The notes: generated by a model not told the origin, from the letters alone. DNA of 43,507 bases from Bacteroidota bacterium (GCA_013289395.1 JABCZY010000005.1:1-43507), one strand, 5' to 3'; positions 17,584-26,099 are shown, counted from the stretch's first letter. Numbers and translations are program-made.

Positions 17584-17587
17584 GCGC

Positions 17588-18712
17588 ATGTATCTTAATA
17601 ATATTTCTGTAATCAATTTTAAAAATTACCGGCAGGCGAACTTTGAATTTTCGCAGGGCATAAATTGTTTTGTGGGGCACAACGGAGCAGGTAAAACCAA
17701 TATGCTCGATGCAATACATTACCTGTCTTTCTGTAAAAGCTATTTCAATTCATTCGATAACCAGAATATATTTCATGATGAGGACATGTTTGTTATACAA
17801 GGCATGTTCCATAAAAATAATGAGCTAGAGGAAATTTACTGTGCGCAAAAAAAGAACGACCGCAAGCAATTCAAACGAAATAAAAAAGATTACGACCGCC
17901 TTTCAGAACATATAGGATTATTGCCTGTGGTTATGATATCGCCAACCGATATTGAACTGATACACGAGGGCAGCGAAGTGCGAAGAAAATTTGTTGACAG
18001 TATTCTCTCACAGATAGATTCAACTTACTTAACCAACCTTATTGAATACAATAAGGCATTGTTGCAGCGTAATGCTATGCTGAAGCGTTTTTACGAAACC
18101 GGTAAGTGGGATGATACCCTTATGGCCATATGGGATGAACAGTTAATTGAAAAAGGTATAGCCATATTTACAAAACGAAAAGAGTTTACAGAATCATTTA
18201 CAGGGCTTTTTGAAAAAGTATATGCTGAAATATCGGGCTCACGTGAGGTGGCTAACCTTGCTTATTCAACGCAACTAACAGAAGGCGACTATGCTACACT
18301 GTTTGCTAAGGCGCTTGATAAGGACAGAATGGTACAGTACACTACCATGGGTATACATAAAGATGATTGGGCGTTTTTAAAAGATGGCCACCCGTTGAAA
18401 AAGTTTGCATCGCAGGGCCAGCAGAAGTCATTTATAATAGCATTGAAAATTGCCCAGTTCCATTTTCTTAAAAAACTTGTAGGTTTTCCTCCTATAGTTT
18501 TGCTTGATGATATATTTGATAAGCTTGATGAAGCACGCGTAAGCTACCTTATTGATATGGTAACCGGTAAAGACTTTGAACAAGTGTTTATTACCGATAC
18601 AAGCCATACGCGAATGAAAAAATTGCTTGAAAAGAAAGAGAAGGATTACAGAATATTCCCGATAAGTGAAGGAAGTATGACTGAAGTTCAGGAACCTGAT
18701 TTTGCACAATAA
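17588..18712 (+). CDS. recF: DNA replication and repair protein RecF
   Basis: A 374-residue SMC-like ATPase that loads RecA at gapped DNA with RecO and RecR. The N-terminal VINFKNYRQ is the family start, the Walker A is G30-H-N-G-A-G-K-T37, the ABC signature region is ASQGQQKSF, and Walker B is VLLDDIFDKLD. It overlaps the DUF721 gene by one base (TAATG), a common Bacteroidota pairing. It may be transcribed without a leader. Confidence 0.96.
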   Translation: MYLNNISVINFKNYRQANFEFSQGINCFVGHNGAGKTNMLDAIHYLSFCKSYFNSFDNQNIFHDEDMFVIQGMFHKNNELEEIYCAQKKNDRKQFKRNKKDYDRLSEHIGLLPVVMISPTDIELIHEGSEVRRKFVDSILSQIDSTYLTNLIEYNKALLQRNAMLKRFYETGKWDDTLMAIWDEQLIEKGIAIFTKRKEFTESFTGLFEKVYAEISGSREVANLAYSTQLTEGDYATLFAKALDKDRMVQYTTMGIHKDDWAFLKDGHPLKKFASQGQQKSFIIALKIAQFHFLKKLVGFPPIVLLDDIFDKLDEARVSYLIDMVTGKDFEQVFITDTSHTRMKKLLEKKEKDYRIFPISEGSMTEVQEPDFAQ

Positions 18713-19002
18713 TGAGAAGCAGTAACGACCAGAAATTAGGTGATGCCATTAAGGAGATGCTGAAATTGTATCGCCTGGATGATAAGATAGATGAGCATAA
18801 ACTAATACGCTCTTGGGAACAAGCAGTAGGTGCTTTAGTTGCCAGGCATACTAAAGCCATTTACATAGCTGATCGGAAGCTCTTTGTAACCATTGACTCA
18901 GCTGTGGTACGGAATGAAGTTTTATACGTACGCACCAAGATCATTAAAGACCTGAACGAATTAGTCGGGGCAAAAGTGGTCGACGAATTGGTATTGCGTT
19001 AA
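18712..19002 (+). CDS. DUF721 / DciA-like protein
   Basis: A 96-residue protein of the DUF721 family: the IRSWEQAVGALVARHTKAIYI stretch (W near residue 38) and the RNEVLYVRTKIIKDLNELVG end are typical. DciA proteins of this family are linked to loading of the replicative helicase in bacteria lacking DnaC, so a role in replication is likely. It is translationally coupled to recF. Its stop overlaps the stop of the convergent histidine kinase gene by 4 bases. Confidence 0.85.
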   Translation: MRSSNDQKLGDAIKEMLKLYRLDDKIDEHKLIRSWEQAVGALVARHTKAIYIADRKLFVTIDSAVVRNEVLYVRTKIIKDLNELVGAKVVDELVLR

Positions 19003-21584
19003 GACAGCGACTTGCTCTTTTTCATTACCTGTACGATAATACTATAGAGCTCATCGGGCTTAAATGGTTTTGAAATATATTCGTTCATACCGGCCTCAAT
19101 ACATTTTTCATATTCACCACGGTATGCCGATGCTGTCATAGCAATTATAGGTATGGTTGAAAGCGGTGGCTGCATTTGTGTACGTATAAATGCTGTGGTT
19201 TCAATACCATCTTTTTCGGGCATTTGAAGGTCCATTAATATAAGATTGTATTTTTTGTTCTTCAGCATATCAATGGCTATTGCGCCATTGTCAGCAATTT
19301 CAACTGTTGCGTTCCATTTTGTAAGTGTTCTTTCTCCCACCCTCTGATTTACTTTATTGTCTTCAACAAACAGAATATGCATTCCGGTGAGGTCTTTTAC
19401 TTTGTTTAGTTCAGTTGAAATTAATTCTTCATGCAGATCATGATATTTAGCATATTCAATACAGAACGAAAATGTAGAACCTTTACCTAATTCACTTTCT
19501 GCATTCATTTTTCCGCCCTGCAGTTCAACCAACTTTTGGGTAATATTTAATCCCAGACCCGTTCCGCCATATTTTCGGGTAGTGTTCACATCCGCCTGAA
19601 CAAAGGGTTCAAAAACCACAGCCAGTCTTTCTTTTGGTATGCCGATGCCTGTATCTTTTATAGTGAATTCTACGTTTATTTTCTCGGCACTTTCATGCTT
19701 TACTGCAACATCAAGTGTTACTTCACCTTTTTCAGTGAACTTGATTGCGTTACCTCCAAGATTCCATAGTATTTGTGAAAGCCTTACAGAATCACCTACT
19801 ATATAATCGGGTAGTGCAGCATCGGTATGTGTGTTAAATTTTATGTGCTTTTCTTTTGCCCGTATGCCCAGTGTCAGGTCCATTCCTTTTATTAGTTCTT
19901 TTATGTTGAATGGTTCATTTTCAAATGTAATTCGGCCAGCGTTTATTTTCGACAGATCGAGTATATCATTAATAATTGATAATAACCTGTTAGCAGAGTC
20001 TTTAATTCCACTGACATATTCATCCTGTTCTTCTGTAAGCTTTGTATCGTTAAGCAGGTTAGCCATGCCCATCACACCATTCATGGGAGTTCTTATTTCA
20101 TGGCTCATGCTTGCCAGGAACATTTCTTTGGCTTTGGTTGCGGCCTCTGCTTCTTCTTTTGCGGCAACAAGTTGTTGTTCCAGTTTCTTTCTTTCCGTAA
20201 TATCAGTGAATAATACAAGGCTGAATTTTTCTCCGTTTAATTCGATCAGTTGATTGGAATAGAGTGAAACAATAGGCCTGCCGGAACGATGATACATTAT
20301 TTGCTCAAGGTTTTTTGATGATCCTACTTTCTTGATCCGTTCAATAATTGCTGCTCTTTCAGCTGCACCTATTATTCCTAACTCCATCGGAGTGTGCCCT
20401 ATTGCTTCGTCACGTGTATAGCCTACCATATCAAGATACGCTGCGTTAGCATCAAGTATTCTGCCCGGGCTTAGCTCAAAAACTGCTATACCAATAGGGC
20501 TGAAATCAAAAAGGGTCTGGAATTTTTTATTGCTTTCGAATAATTGCATTTCCAACTCTTTCCTTGCACTAATGTCGCGTACAATGCATTGAAAGTCGCT
20601 GATACGGTTTCCATCGGTTATAAGTGCAACCGTTTGCTCCACCCATTTTTTCTTCCCGTTTTTCTGTAGTATCTGAAATTCTAAAATGGTTTCATTTATT
20701 CTGTCTTTAAATTGTTCTGCATAAAATGCTTTAACTCCGTTTAACATTTCAGGCACAATAAGGAATGTAAAATCTTTTCCAATCAATTCATCCGGCTCAT
20801 AACCGGTCAGCCCTTTTACCCTATGGTTAACAAAAGTAAACATGCCTTTATAGTTATTAGTGAATACAACATCACCAACATCTTCCACCATAGCACGGTA
20901 TTTTTTCTCGCTTTCACTTAGCTTCTTCTCTGCCTCTATTGTTCTGTTCATATCACCATTAAGGCTATACAATACCCATACACCAAACAAAAATGAAATG
21001 CCGCAGCCTAATAAAATAGTAATAACCGAACGATGAATGGCAGCCTGGTTATCCGCAATCCTTATTTTCAATAACCTGTTTTCTTCATTTTGCATTTGAT
21101 TTACCAGGGCTTGTATTTTTATCTCAAGAGAATTTTCTGACGCACTTTCCATCATTTTTTGCGCTTCTGTTAATGACTTGCTTCTTGCATCAATAGCATC
21201 GTAGAAATAACTTATGCGCGCATTTATAAGAAGTGACAGATCAGATGCTCGCTTTTCCTGTACAGCATTATCTTTTACTAATTGTTCAAGCTTGTGCAAA
21301 TACTCATTGTTCAAGATCGATGCTTTATAGCAGGCGTCTATAAATTTATTCTCGCGGGTAAGTAAATAGCCACGTGTGGCATCTTCCATGTCGGTATTTA
21401 CAGCCAGCACTTGTTCAATATTATATAAAACATCCTGTGTGTGATTTGTCATTTCAGCAGAATGAACGCCCAGGCGTGTATTGTAATATGAATAGATGGC
21501 AACCGAAATCAGCGCACTGAATGCGAGGCAAAAAACATAAATTATTTTTTTATGGATCTTCAAACTCCTGGGGGTATTACACAA
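18999..21584 (-). CDS. Hybrid sensor histidine kinase (CHASE3-PAS-PAS-HisKA-HATPase-REC)
   Basis: The start is a TTG at 21582-21584; a second TTG seven codons on is possible and both keep the first membrane helix (about 14-32). The order is: CHASE3-like extracytoplasmic domain (about 40-185), second helix (about 186-208), PAS (225-340), PAS (350-465), HisKA with H495 in SMSHEIRTPMNG, HATPase (N612; DTGIGIP and GTGLGL), and a C-terminal receiver with D785 (LMDLQMP) and K839. There is no Hpt domain, so output should need a separate Hpt protein; a free one is encoded at 25255-25605. The input signal is unknown. Confidence 0.93.
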   Translation of the reverse strand: MCNTPRSLKIHKKIIYVFCLAFSALISVAIYSYYNTRLGVHSAEMTNHTQDVLYNIEQVLAVNTDMEDATRGYLLTRENKFIDACYKASILNNEYLHKLEQLVKDNAVQEKRASDLSLLINARISYFYDAIDARSKSLTEAQKMMESASENSLEIKIQALVNQMQNEENRLLKIRIADNQAAIHRSVITILLGCGISFLFGVWVLYSLNGDMNRTIEAEKKLSESEKKYRAMVEDVGDVVFTNNYKGMFTFVNHRVKGLTGYEPDELIGKDFTFLIVPEMLNGVKAFYAEQFKDRINETILEFQILQKNGKKKWVEQTVALITDGNRISDFQCIVRDISARKELEMQLFESNKKFQTLFDFSPIGIAVFELSPGRILDANAAYLDMVGYTRDEAIGHTPMELGIIGAAERAAIIERIKKVGSSKNLEQIMYHRSGRPIVSLYSNQLIELNGEKFSLVLFTDITERKKLEQQLVAAKEEAEAATKAKEMFLASMSHEIRTPMNGVMGMANLLNDTKLTEEQDEYVSGIKDSANRLLSIINDILDLSKINAGRITFENEPFNIKELIKGMDLTLGIRAKEKHIKFNTHTDAALPDYIVGDSVRLSQILWNLGGNAIKFTEKGEVTLDVAVKHESAEKINVEFTIKDTGIGIPKERLAVVFEPFVQADVNTTRKYGGTGLGLNITQKLVELQGGKMNAESELGKGSTFSFCIEYAKYHDLHEELISTELNKVKDLTGMHILFVEDNKVNQRVGERTLTKWNATVEIADNGAIAIDMLKNKKYNLILMDLQMPEKDGIETTAFIRTQMQPPLSTIPIIAMTASAYRGEYEKCIEAGMNEYISKPFKPDELYSIIVQVMKKSKSLS

Positions 21585-21685
21585 TTATAATACAATATCA
21601 ATTTATTCTGCAAGGTATTGCAGAGATTAAGGATGCTATATGAGCAAAATCAGTATATATACTGATGGAAATCATACGGACAGAA

Positions 21686-21716
21686 AAGGGTGGCGACCCC
21701 CCGGTTCACCACCCTT
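21686..21716 (-). terminator. Terminator of the LamG protein gene
   Basis: An 8-bp stem AAGGGTGG/CCACCCTT with a 15-nt GC-rich loop is followed on the minus strand by TTTTCTG. It lies about 40 nt beyond the stop at 21758. Confidence 0.65.
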
Positions 21717-21757
21717 CCTGTACATGGCCATTTATGGCCTTTCCTCACCTTATGTAT

Positions 21758-23551
21758 TTAGAGTTTGATTATTTTTTGAACCGTACTTTGGCCACTGGCA
21801 AGATCAGTTACATGTACAAAATAAATTCCGCTTGTTAACAGATATCCCTTCTGATACTCATATTGGGTATTCCCTTTTGCACAGATAATAGTTTCACCAT
21901 CAATAAAAGCGCCTGTTGAGCTAAGTACTTCTACTGATAGTTGGGTTGCTTTATCGCTTTCAAAATTGATAGAAAAGCTGGTTTTAAATGGGTTAGGGTA
22001 AGTGTGTTGAGTAAGTAAGGATGTTGAATTGCTTTCGGTATACGTAACGATCACGTCTTCAAATGTTTTGGATTTTCCATCGAAATCGGTTTGCTTTAAG
22101 CGGTAATACGATGTGCCTGCAACCGGATTCTCATCTTTTGCTGAATAACTTAGGGTATAGTCCGAATTACCTGCGCCATCCACAATAGCTACTGTTTCAT
22201 AGTGTGTGCCATCGGTAGTTCTTTCTACAGTAAAGTAATGGTTATTTACTTCAGTTGCAGTCGACCATTTAATATCCACTACATTGCCGTCAGGAATTGC
22301 ACTAAAATTTAACAGGCTAATAGGCATTGGGCTTATTTTAAGTTCAGGAATAAACTCATTCCTTCCGCTTTGCCCTGCTTTTTGTAATACTGATGTTGAT
22401 GCAATGACGGTGGTTCCAAGATCAGTCCAGGTCATAACAGTATTATCGGAGCGATTTGCCAGGCCACCAATATTCTGGGCAGTTACCATTGGGTTTCCCG
22501 TATAGTAGTAGTTAACCTTATAGGTAGGTGAAGTGGAACCTATTATAAACACACCATAATAGTAGCCGGTAGCAAGTGATGTGTAGCCTGCAGGGGCCGT
22601 TGTAGTATTAGGCACAGTATCAATGCAATACAATTGTATGCCGGTAGGGGTTGAGCTGAAATTGGTTATAGATAGTGAATCGCCATAGCTTGAGTTGTTG
22701 ATAGATAAACGGCTACCTCCATATGTATTAACACTTGCATCGCCTATTGGTGCACCCGACCAAACAATAGTGGTATTTGAAGAAGTTCCTTTACGGCCGT
22801 TTGATGTAACATCACTTACACGAGTGCCAGATGTTTCATTCATTCTAAAGTATGCAACCAGGCCCAATTCGGCTCCTTGTAACTTTTTGCACATATATGC
22901 CCGAATCTGTGTTTGTGTAAGTGCCACATTCCAAATACTAACTTCATCAATATCACCATTAAACCTGCGGTACGCATTTCCCGGATTTGCCCACTCGCCA
23001 AAAACAAGATTATACTGTCCATTGTAGTTATTTATGTTTCCGGTTTGAGCATACCGTGACTCAAGTACACCATTTACATATATATTAACGTAGCTTCCAT
23101 CATAAACACCTGCTACATGGTACCATTGGCCGGTAACAGGGCTTGTTACGCTTTGTACATATTGTCTGCCATTACTGGTTTGTACAGCAAATTCAAATAA
23201 TGTATTCAACTGGCTATGTTGTAACCAGAACTGTCCGTCGTCTCCGCTTGCGCTGCTATTACCATTATCAATTGCTACAATACCTGCCCAATTACCCTCA
23301 TTGGTAGTGCTGTTGCATTTTACCCATACAGTTACTGTCATGGTATTGCCTGAGAGCCCCAGGTTATTATTGTTGAATGTTACTCCTGATGAAGTGCCAT
23401 TAAATTCAAGGCAATGCCCTGAATTGCCATTTACGGGTTGGGCTGCTGCAGTGCCTGCAAAAATGGTAACTAAAAAAAGAATTATAAAAAAGGTAATAAT
23501 AGTTATTGCTTCCAGGTTTCCGTTGCTATATCTGTTCTTCGCTGTTTTCAT
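21758..23551 (-). CDS. Exported LamG-domain protein with T9SS type A tail
   Basis: A 597-residue protein with a long signal peptide (about 1-38), a LamG/concanavalin-like jelly-roll (about 45-225; GHCLEFNGTSSGV, WYHVAGVYDGSYVNIYVNG, GDIDEVSIWNVALT), a middle region, an Fn3-like module around VDIKWSTATEVNNHYFTVER, and a type A sorting domain from about 520 (TYPNPFKTSF). It is predicted to be carried to the surface by the type IX system and to bind glycans or proteins; both are inference. Its upstream region has a LytTR-type direct repeat, as does that of the 23745-24410 gene, which shares the same VERTTDGTHYE-type module. Confidence 0.88.
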   Translation of the reverse strand: MKTAKNRYSNGNLEAITIITFFIILFLVTIFAGTAAAQPVNGNSGHCLEFNGTSSGVTFNNNNLGLSGNTMTVTVWVKCNSTTNEGNWAGIVAIDNGNSSASGDDGQFWLQHSQLNTLFEFAVQTSNGRQYVQSVTSPVTGQWYHVAGVYDGSYVNIYVNGVLESRYAQTGNINNYNGQYNLVFGEWANPGNAYRRFNGDIDEVSIWNVALTQTQIRAYMCKKLQGAELGLVAYFRMNETSGTRVSDVTSNGRKGTSSNTTIVWSGAPIGDASVNTYGGSRLSINNSSYGDSLSITNFSSTPTGIQLYCIDTVPNTTTAPAGYTSLATGYYYGVFIIGSTSPTYKVNYYYTGNPMVTAQNIGGLANRSDNTVMTWTDLGTTVIASTSVLQKAGQSGRNEFIPELKISPMPISLLNFSAIPDGNVVDIKWSTATEVNNHYFTVERTTDGTHYETVAIVDGAGNSDYTLSYSAKDENPVAGTSYYRLKQTDFDGKSKTFEDVIVTYTESNSTSLLTQHTYPNPFKTSFSINFESDKATQLSVEVLSSTGAFIDGETIICAKGNTQYEYQKGYLLTSGIYFVHVTDLASGQSTVQKIIKL

Positions 23552-23570
23552 GTTGTTGACTTTATATATG

Positions 23571-23578
23571 CAAGTTTA
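23571..23578 (-). promoter_or_regulatory. -7-like box TAAACTTG of the LamG protein gene
   Basis: The minus-strand TAAACTTG differs from TAnnTTTG by one base. It lies 19 nt upstream of the ATG at 23551, and the direct-repeat element 23606-23642 begins 27 nt further upstream. The neighbouring bases (GCAA..TTACGGC on +) match those at the second promoter, 24435-24442. Confidence 0.5.
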
Positions 23579-23605
23579 CGGCACTTGCAGGGCCTATGTT
23601 CAGCC

Positions 23606-23642
23606 AAACCGACGACTGGTAAGTTTCACTCGACGATTGGTA
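23606..23642 (-). promoter_or_regulatory. LytTR-type direct-repeat operator A
   Basis: Two copies of CGACGAYTGGTA (23610-23621 and 23631-23642) differ by one base and are spaced 21 bp start to start, two helical turns, as in known LytTR operators. The 37-bp block matches 24470-24506 at 28 of 37 positions. It lies 55-91 nt upstream of the LamG protein start, just upstream of where a -33 element would be. Confidence 0.7.
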
Positions 23643-23696
23643 TTCAAGCCTGATACAAGGGGTTACAGTTCTTTGGCTGATGCCTCTTGGATAATT

Positions 23697-23722
23697 AAAA
23701 AAGGGGCTATGTAGCCCCCTTT
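23697..23722 (-). terminator. Intrinsic terminator of the 23745-24410 gene
   Basis: A GGGGCTA/TAGCCCC stem (23703-23709 with 23712-23718) flanked by A/T pairs is followed on the minus strand by TTTTTTAATTAT. It lies 23-48 nt past the stop and insulates operator A from upstream transcription. Confidence 0.8.
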
Positions 23723-23744
23723 CACCCTTTATCCCCTCACTTTA

Positions 23745-24410
23745 TTATTTAGCCATGCTCGATTCCAGCACTAATACTTTATTGAACTTAAGATTGTGGT
23801 AAGTCACATACAATACGTAAACACCTTTTTCAACTTTTGGCTCGATCTTATAGTTATTCAAACCCATTGAAACTTTACGGTTTTGAGATAGAATGGTTTT
23901 TCCATCTACACTGGTAATAGTAATAGAACAGGTGTCGTCACTTTTTGCATTTATTTGTATAAATACATCGGTTGATGTATTGAACCCCTCAATATCCTCA
24001 TTGTTTTCGCAAGGAGTATAGACTACCGTATTTAAATATGTCTGTTTCCCTTCATCAGAAAATTGAGAGATACGGTAATAGGATATTCCGGTTAAAGGAG
24101 TGTTGTCGATAACAGAGTATTGATGAGTTGAGAGACCCTGAATGGCCTGAACATCGCCTATTAACTCATAATGTACACCATCCTGTGTGCGTTCTATAGT
24201 ATAGTGGTCGGCATTGTCGTCGGTTACGTTCCACTTGATAATGGCTTCATTATTAGTGCATTCTGCTCTGTATGAACCAAATCTATCGGTCGATACTGGC
24301 GCTGCTGTTAAATTGGTTACTGCTAAAAGCAGAAGAAAAAGGATTGCCATAAAAGTTAAAGCTGTTCCGGTTTCTTTTTTGTCGCTGGTATATATGTCTT
24401 GTGTTTTCAT
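23745..24410 (-). CDS. Exported Fn3-like protein with T9SS-type C-terminal end
   Basis: The start is set at the ATG at 24410, which gives a signal-anchor (MKTQDIYTSDKKETGTALTF then a hydrophobic run to TAAP). The longer frame to 24527 would run through the promoter and operator B. The 221-residue protein has one Fn3-like module (IIKWNVTDDNADHYTIERTQ ... YYRISQFSDEGK) and a C-terminal domain (ITSVDGKTIL ... KVEKGVYVLYV) of the type A sorting kind. It is probably surface-exposed and coregulated with the LamG protein downstream, which has an own promoter of the same design. Confidence 0.8.
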   Translation of the reverse strand: MKTQDIYTSDKKETGTALTFMAILFLLLLAVTNLTAAPVSTDRFGSYRAECTNNEAIIKWNVTDDNADHYTIERTQDGVHYELIGDVQAIQGLSTHQYSVIDNTPLTGISYYRISQFSDEGKQTYLNTVVYTPCENNEDIEGFNTSTDVFIQINAKSDDTCSITITSVDGKTILSQNRKVSMGLNNYKIEPKVEKGVYVLYVTYHNLKFNKVLVLESSMAK

Positions 24411-24434
24411 GATGTTTGATTTTGTTTTATAGAG

Positions 24435-24442
24435 CAATATTA
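24435..24442 (-). promoter_or_regulatory. -7-like box TAATATTG of the 23745-24410 gene
   Basis: The minus-strand TAATATTG is one mismatch from TAnnTTTG, lies 24 nt upstream of the ATG, and is separated from operator B by 27 nt, exactly as at 23571-23578. Confidence 0.5.
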
Positions 24443-24469
24443 CGGCGGTATGTACCCTTACACTTATCA

Positions 24470-24506
24470 AAACCGATGAATGGAATACTTCATTCGATGA
24501 CTGGTA
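24470..24506. promoter_or_regulatory. LytTR-type direct-repeat operator B
   Basis: CGATGAATGGAA (24474-24485) and CGATGACTGGTA (24495-24506) have the same 21-bp period as operator A. The element lies between the leftward exported-protein gene and the rightward LytTR regulator gene, 27 nt from the leftward -7-like box and 30 nt from the rightward -7 box, so one site could serve both. Confidence 0.7.
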
Positions 24507-24536
24507 GGAATCTAGGACATGATTCATGGAAAATGC

Positions 24537-24544
24537 TACTTTTG
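24537..24544 (+). promoter_or_regulatory. -7 box TACTTTTG for the LytTR regulator
   Basis: It is a perfect TAnnTTTG ending 17 nt before the ATG at 24562. It falls inside the longer open frame that begins at 24526, so the shorter start is preferred. Confidence 0.55.
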
Positions 24545-24561
24545 GTTATGAAACCTCAACC

Positions 24562-25248
24562 ATGAATTGTATTATAATAGATGATAATGAAGTAGCCAGA
24601 GCAGCTGTTAAACATTGTGTGGAGAAAACCCCATTTCTTACGCTAACTGGTGTTTATACTAACCCTATTGAGGCTCTTGAAGCCATAAAGAATGATAAGC
24701 CTGACCTGTTACTGCTTGATGTAGAGATGCCTGAAATGAGCGGTATTGACTTTATTAAAACTTTCCACGATATACCCCAGGTAATACTTATAACATCTAA
24801 AAAGGAATATGCCGCTGAGGCATTTGATTTTAATGTTACCGATTATATTTTAAAACCTGTAGAATATCCCCGCTTTCTAAAAGCAGTTACCAAAGCAAAG
24901 GAAATGCAGGAGAGCCTTAAAAAGGAGACACCTGAAAGCAGTGAAATATTTATTAAGGTGACGAATAAATTTGTGCATCTTAACCTTAAGGATATACTTG
25001 TAGTTGAAGCATTAGCTGACTATGTGAATATTTATGTTGACAAGCAGCGATACACAGTTCTGTCTACTATGAAAGCAATTGAAGATAAATTGCCTAAGAA
25101 AGATTTTATACGTGTGCACCGTTCTTACATAGTGCGGATCGATAAAATTAAAGAGATAGATGACCAGGTAATTTCAATAGCTGATCAACACATACCCATA
25201 AGCCGCAATATGAAAGAGTCGGTAATGAATGCGTTAAACAAGCTATAA
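24562..25248 (+). CDS. LytTR-family response regulator
   Basis: A 228-residue regulator (start chosen at ATG 24562; the extra 12 residues from 24526 would overlap the promoter box). The receiver domain (1-115) has acidic D7/D8, phosphoacceptor D53 in LLDVEMPEMSG, T78 and K98. The LytTR DNA-binding domain (about 128-226) has the typical EALADYVNIYV, FIRVHRSYIV and IPISR stretches. LytTR proteins bind paired direct repeats; two such elements sit beside this gene. It is followed after 6 nt by an Hpt protein, its likely phosphodonor. Confidence 0.93.
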   Translation: MNCIIIDDNEVARAAVKHCVEKTPFLTLTGVYTNPIEALEAIKNDKPDLLLLDVEMPEMSGIDFIKTFHDIPQVILITSKKEYAAEAFDFNVTDYILKPVEYPRFLKAVTKAKEMQESLKKETPESSEIFIKVTNKFVHLNLKDILVVEALADYVNIYVDKQRYTVLSTMKAIEDKLPKKDFIRVHRSYIVRIDKIKEIDDQVISIADQHIPISRNMKESVMNALNKL

Positions 25249-25254
25249 TAGCGT

Positions 25255-25605
25255 ATGGCTGAGAACAATTCATTAAAGCACTTATACGCATTGGCCGAAG
25301 ATGACATGGAGTTTGTAAAGGAAATATTGGACCTGATGTCTAAAAATATTCCGATAGATGTAAAGTCAATTGAGGATGCCCTTGCAGCCAATGATCTTAA
25401 CCAGGCAAAAAGAGATTCGCATAGAATGAAATCATCAATTCAATATGGTGACTGTATTGAATTATCAGATCTTTTATCGGCAATAGAAAATAAAAAAGAA
25501 TCGGATACTGCTATTGCGCAAGTAAAGGAGATGATGCCTGAATTAAAAGAATTGTCGGATAAACTGATGGAGACAATCAGGGCAGAAAAGAAAAAGATAG
25601 GATAG
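25255..25605 (+). CDS. Stand-alone Hpt phosphotransfer protein
   Basis: A 116-residue all-helical protein. The Hpt motif is at H56 within AKRDSHRMKSSIQYGD, in the position of the usual AHxLKGSA. Hpt proteins shuttle phosphate between receiver domains. It is only 6 nt after the LytTR regulator and the nearest hybrid kinase, which lacks an Hpt, is 4 kb away at 18999-21584; a phosphorelay joining the three is inference. A terminator for the convergent ndk gene overlaps its 3' end. Confidence 0.85.
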   Translation: MAENNSLKHLYALAEDDMEFVKEILDLMSKNIPIDVKSIEDALAANDLNQAKRDSHRMKSSIQYGDCIELSDLLSAIENKKESDTAIAQVKEMMPELKELSDKLMETIRAEKKKIG

Positions 25606-25623
25606 ATTGCTCCACCCTATCTT
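25594..25623 (-). terminator. Intrinsic terminator of ndk, overlapping the 3' end of the Hpt gene
   Basis: The stem AAGATAGG/CCTATCTT has a 14-nt loop and is followed on the minus strand by TTTCTTTTCT. It begins 20 nt past the ndk stop (25644) and contains the Hpt stop codon at 25603-25605. Confidence 0.7.
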
Positions 25624-25643
25624 ATATAGTACCAATTAAATTT

Positions 25644-26063
25644 TTAGAACCTTTCCAGCATTGAAAAGAAGAAATCTCCTTCGATCTTTGCATTTTCATC
25701 GCTATCAGAACCATGAACCGCGTTATCTGATATAGAACGTGCATATAACTTGCGGATTGTAGCTGCATCAGCCTTGGCCGGGTCGGTAGCACCAATAAGC
25801 TTACGGAAATCGTTAACTGCATCAGCTTTTTCTAAAATAGCCGCTACAATAGGTCCCGATGACATAGAATCAACCAATTCTCCATAAAAAGGACGCTCTT
25901 TATGTACTGCGTAAAAGGCACCTGCAGCCTCTTTGCTAAGACGGCATTGCTTCATTGCAACTATCTTAAAACCAGCCTTTTGTATCATTTGTAATATAGC
26001 ACCTGCATTGTTTTCAGTAACTGCAAGTGGCTTAACCATAGTAAATGTTCTGTTCGTAGCCAT
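25644..26063 (-). CDS. ndk: Nucleoside diphosphate kinase
   Basis: A 139-residue enzyme that balances NTP pools by transferring the gamma-phosphate through a phosphohistidine. The active-site motif NAVHGSDS with H117 and the N-terminal [10 protein letters not shown] with K11 are intact. Length is standard. It is divergent from nrnA, with back-to-back -7 boxes in the 64-bp gap. Confidence 0.97.
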   Translation of the reverse strand: MATNRTFTMVKPLAVTENNAGAILQMIQKAGFKIVAMKQCRLSKEAAGAFYAVHKERPFYGELVDSMSSGPIVAAILEKADAVNDFRKLIGATDPAKADAATIRKLYARSISDNAVHGSDSDENAKIEGDFFFSMLERF

Positions 26064-26088
26064 AATGTCTGTTTTTTTAAAGTGTCCG

Positions 26089-26096
26089 CAAATATA
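26089..26096 (-). promoter_or_regulatory. -7 box TATATTTG for ndk
   Basis: It is a perfect minus-strand TAnnTTTG, 25 nt upstream of the ndk ATG and 3 nt from the divergent nrnA box at 26100-26107. Confidence 0.55.
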
Positions 26097-26099
26097 AAT

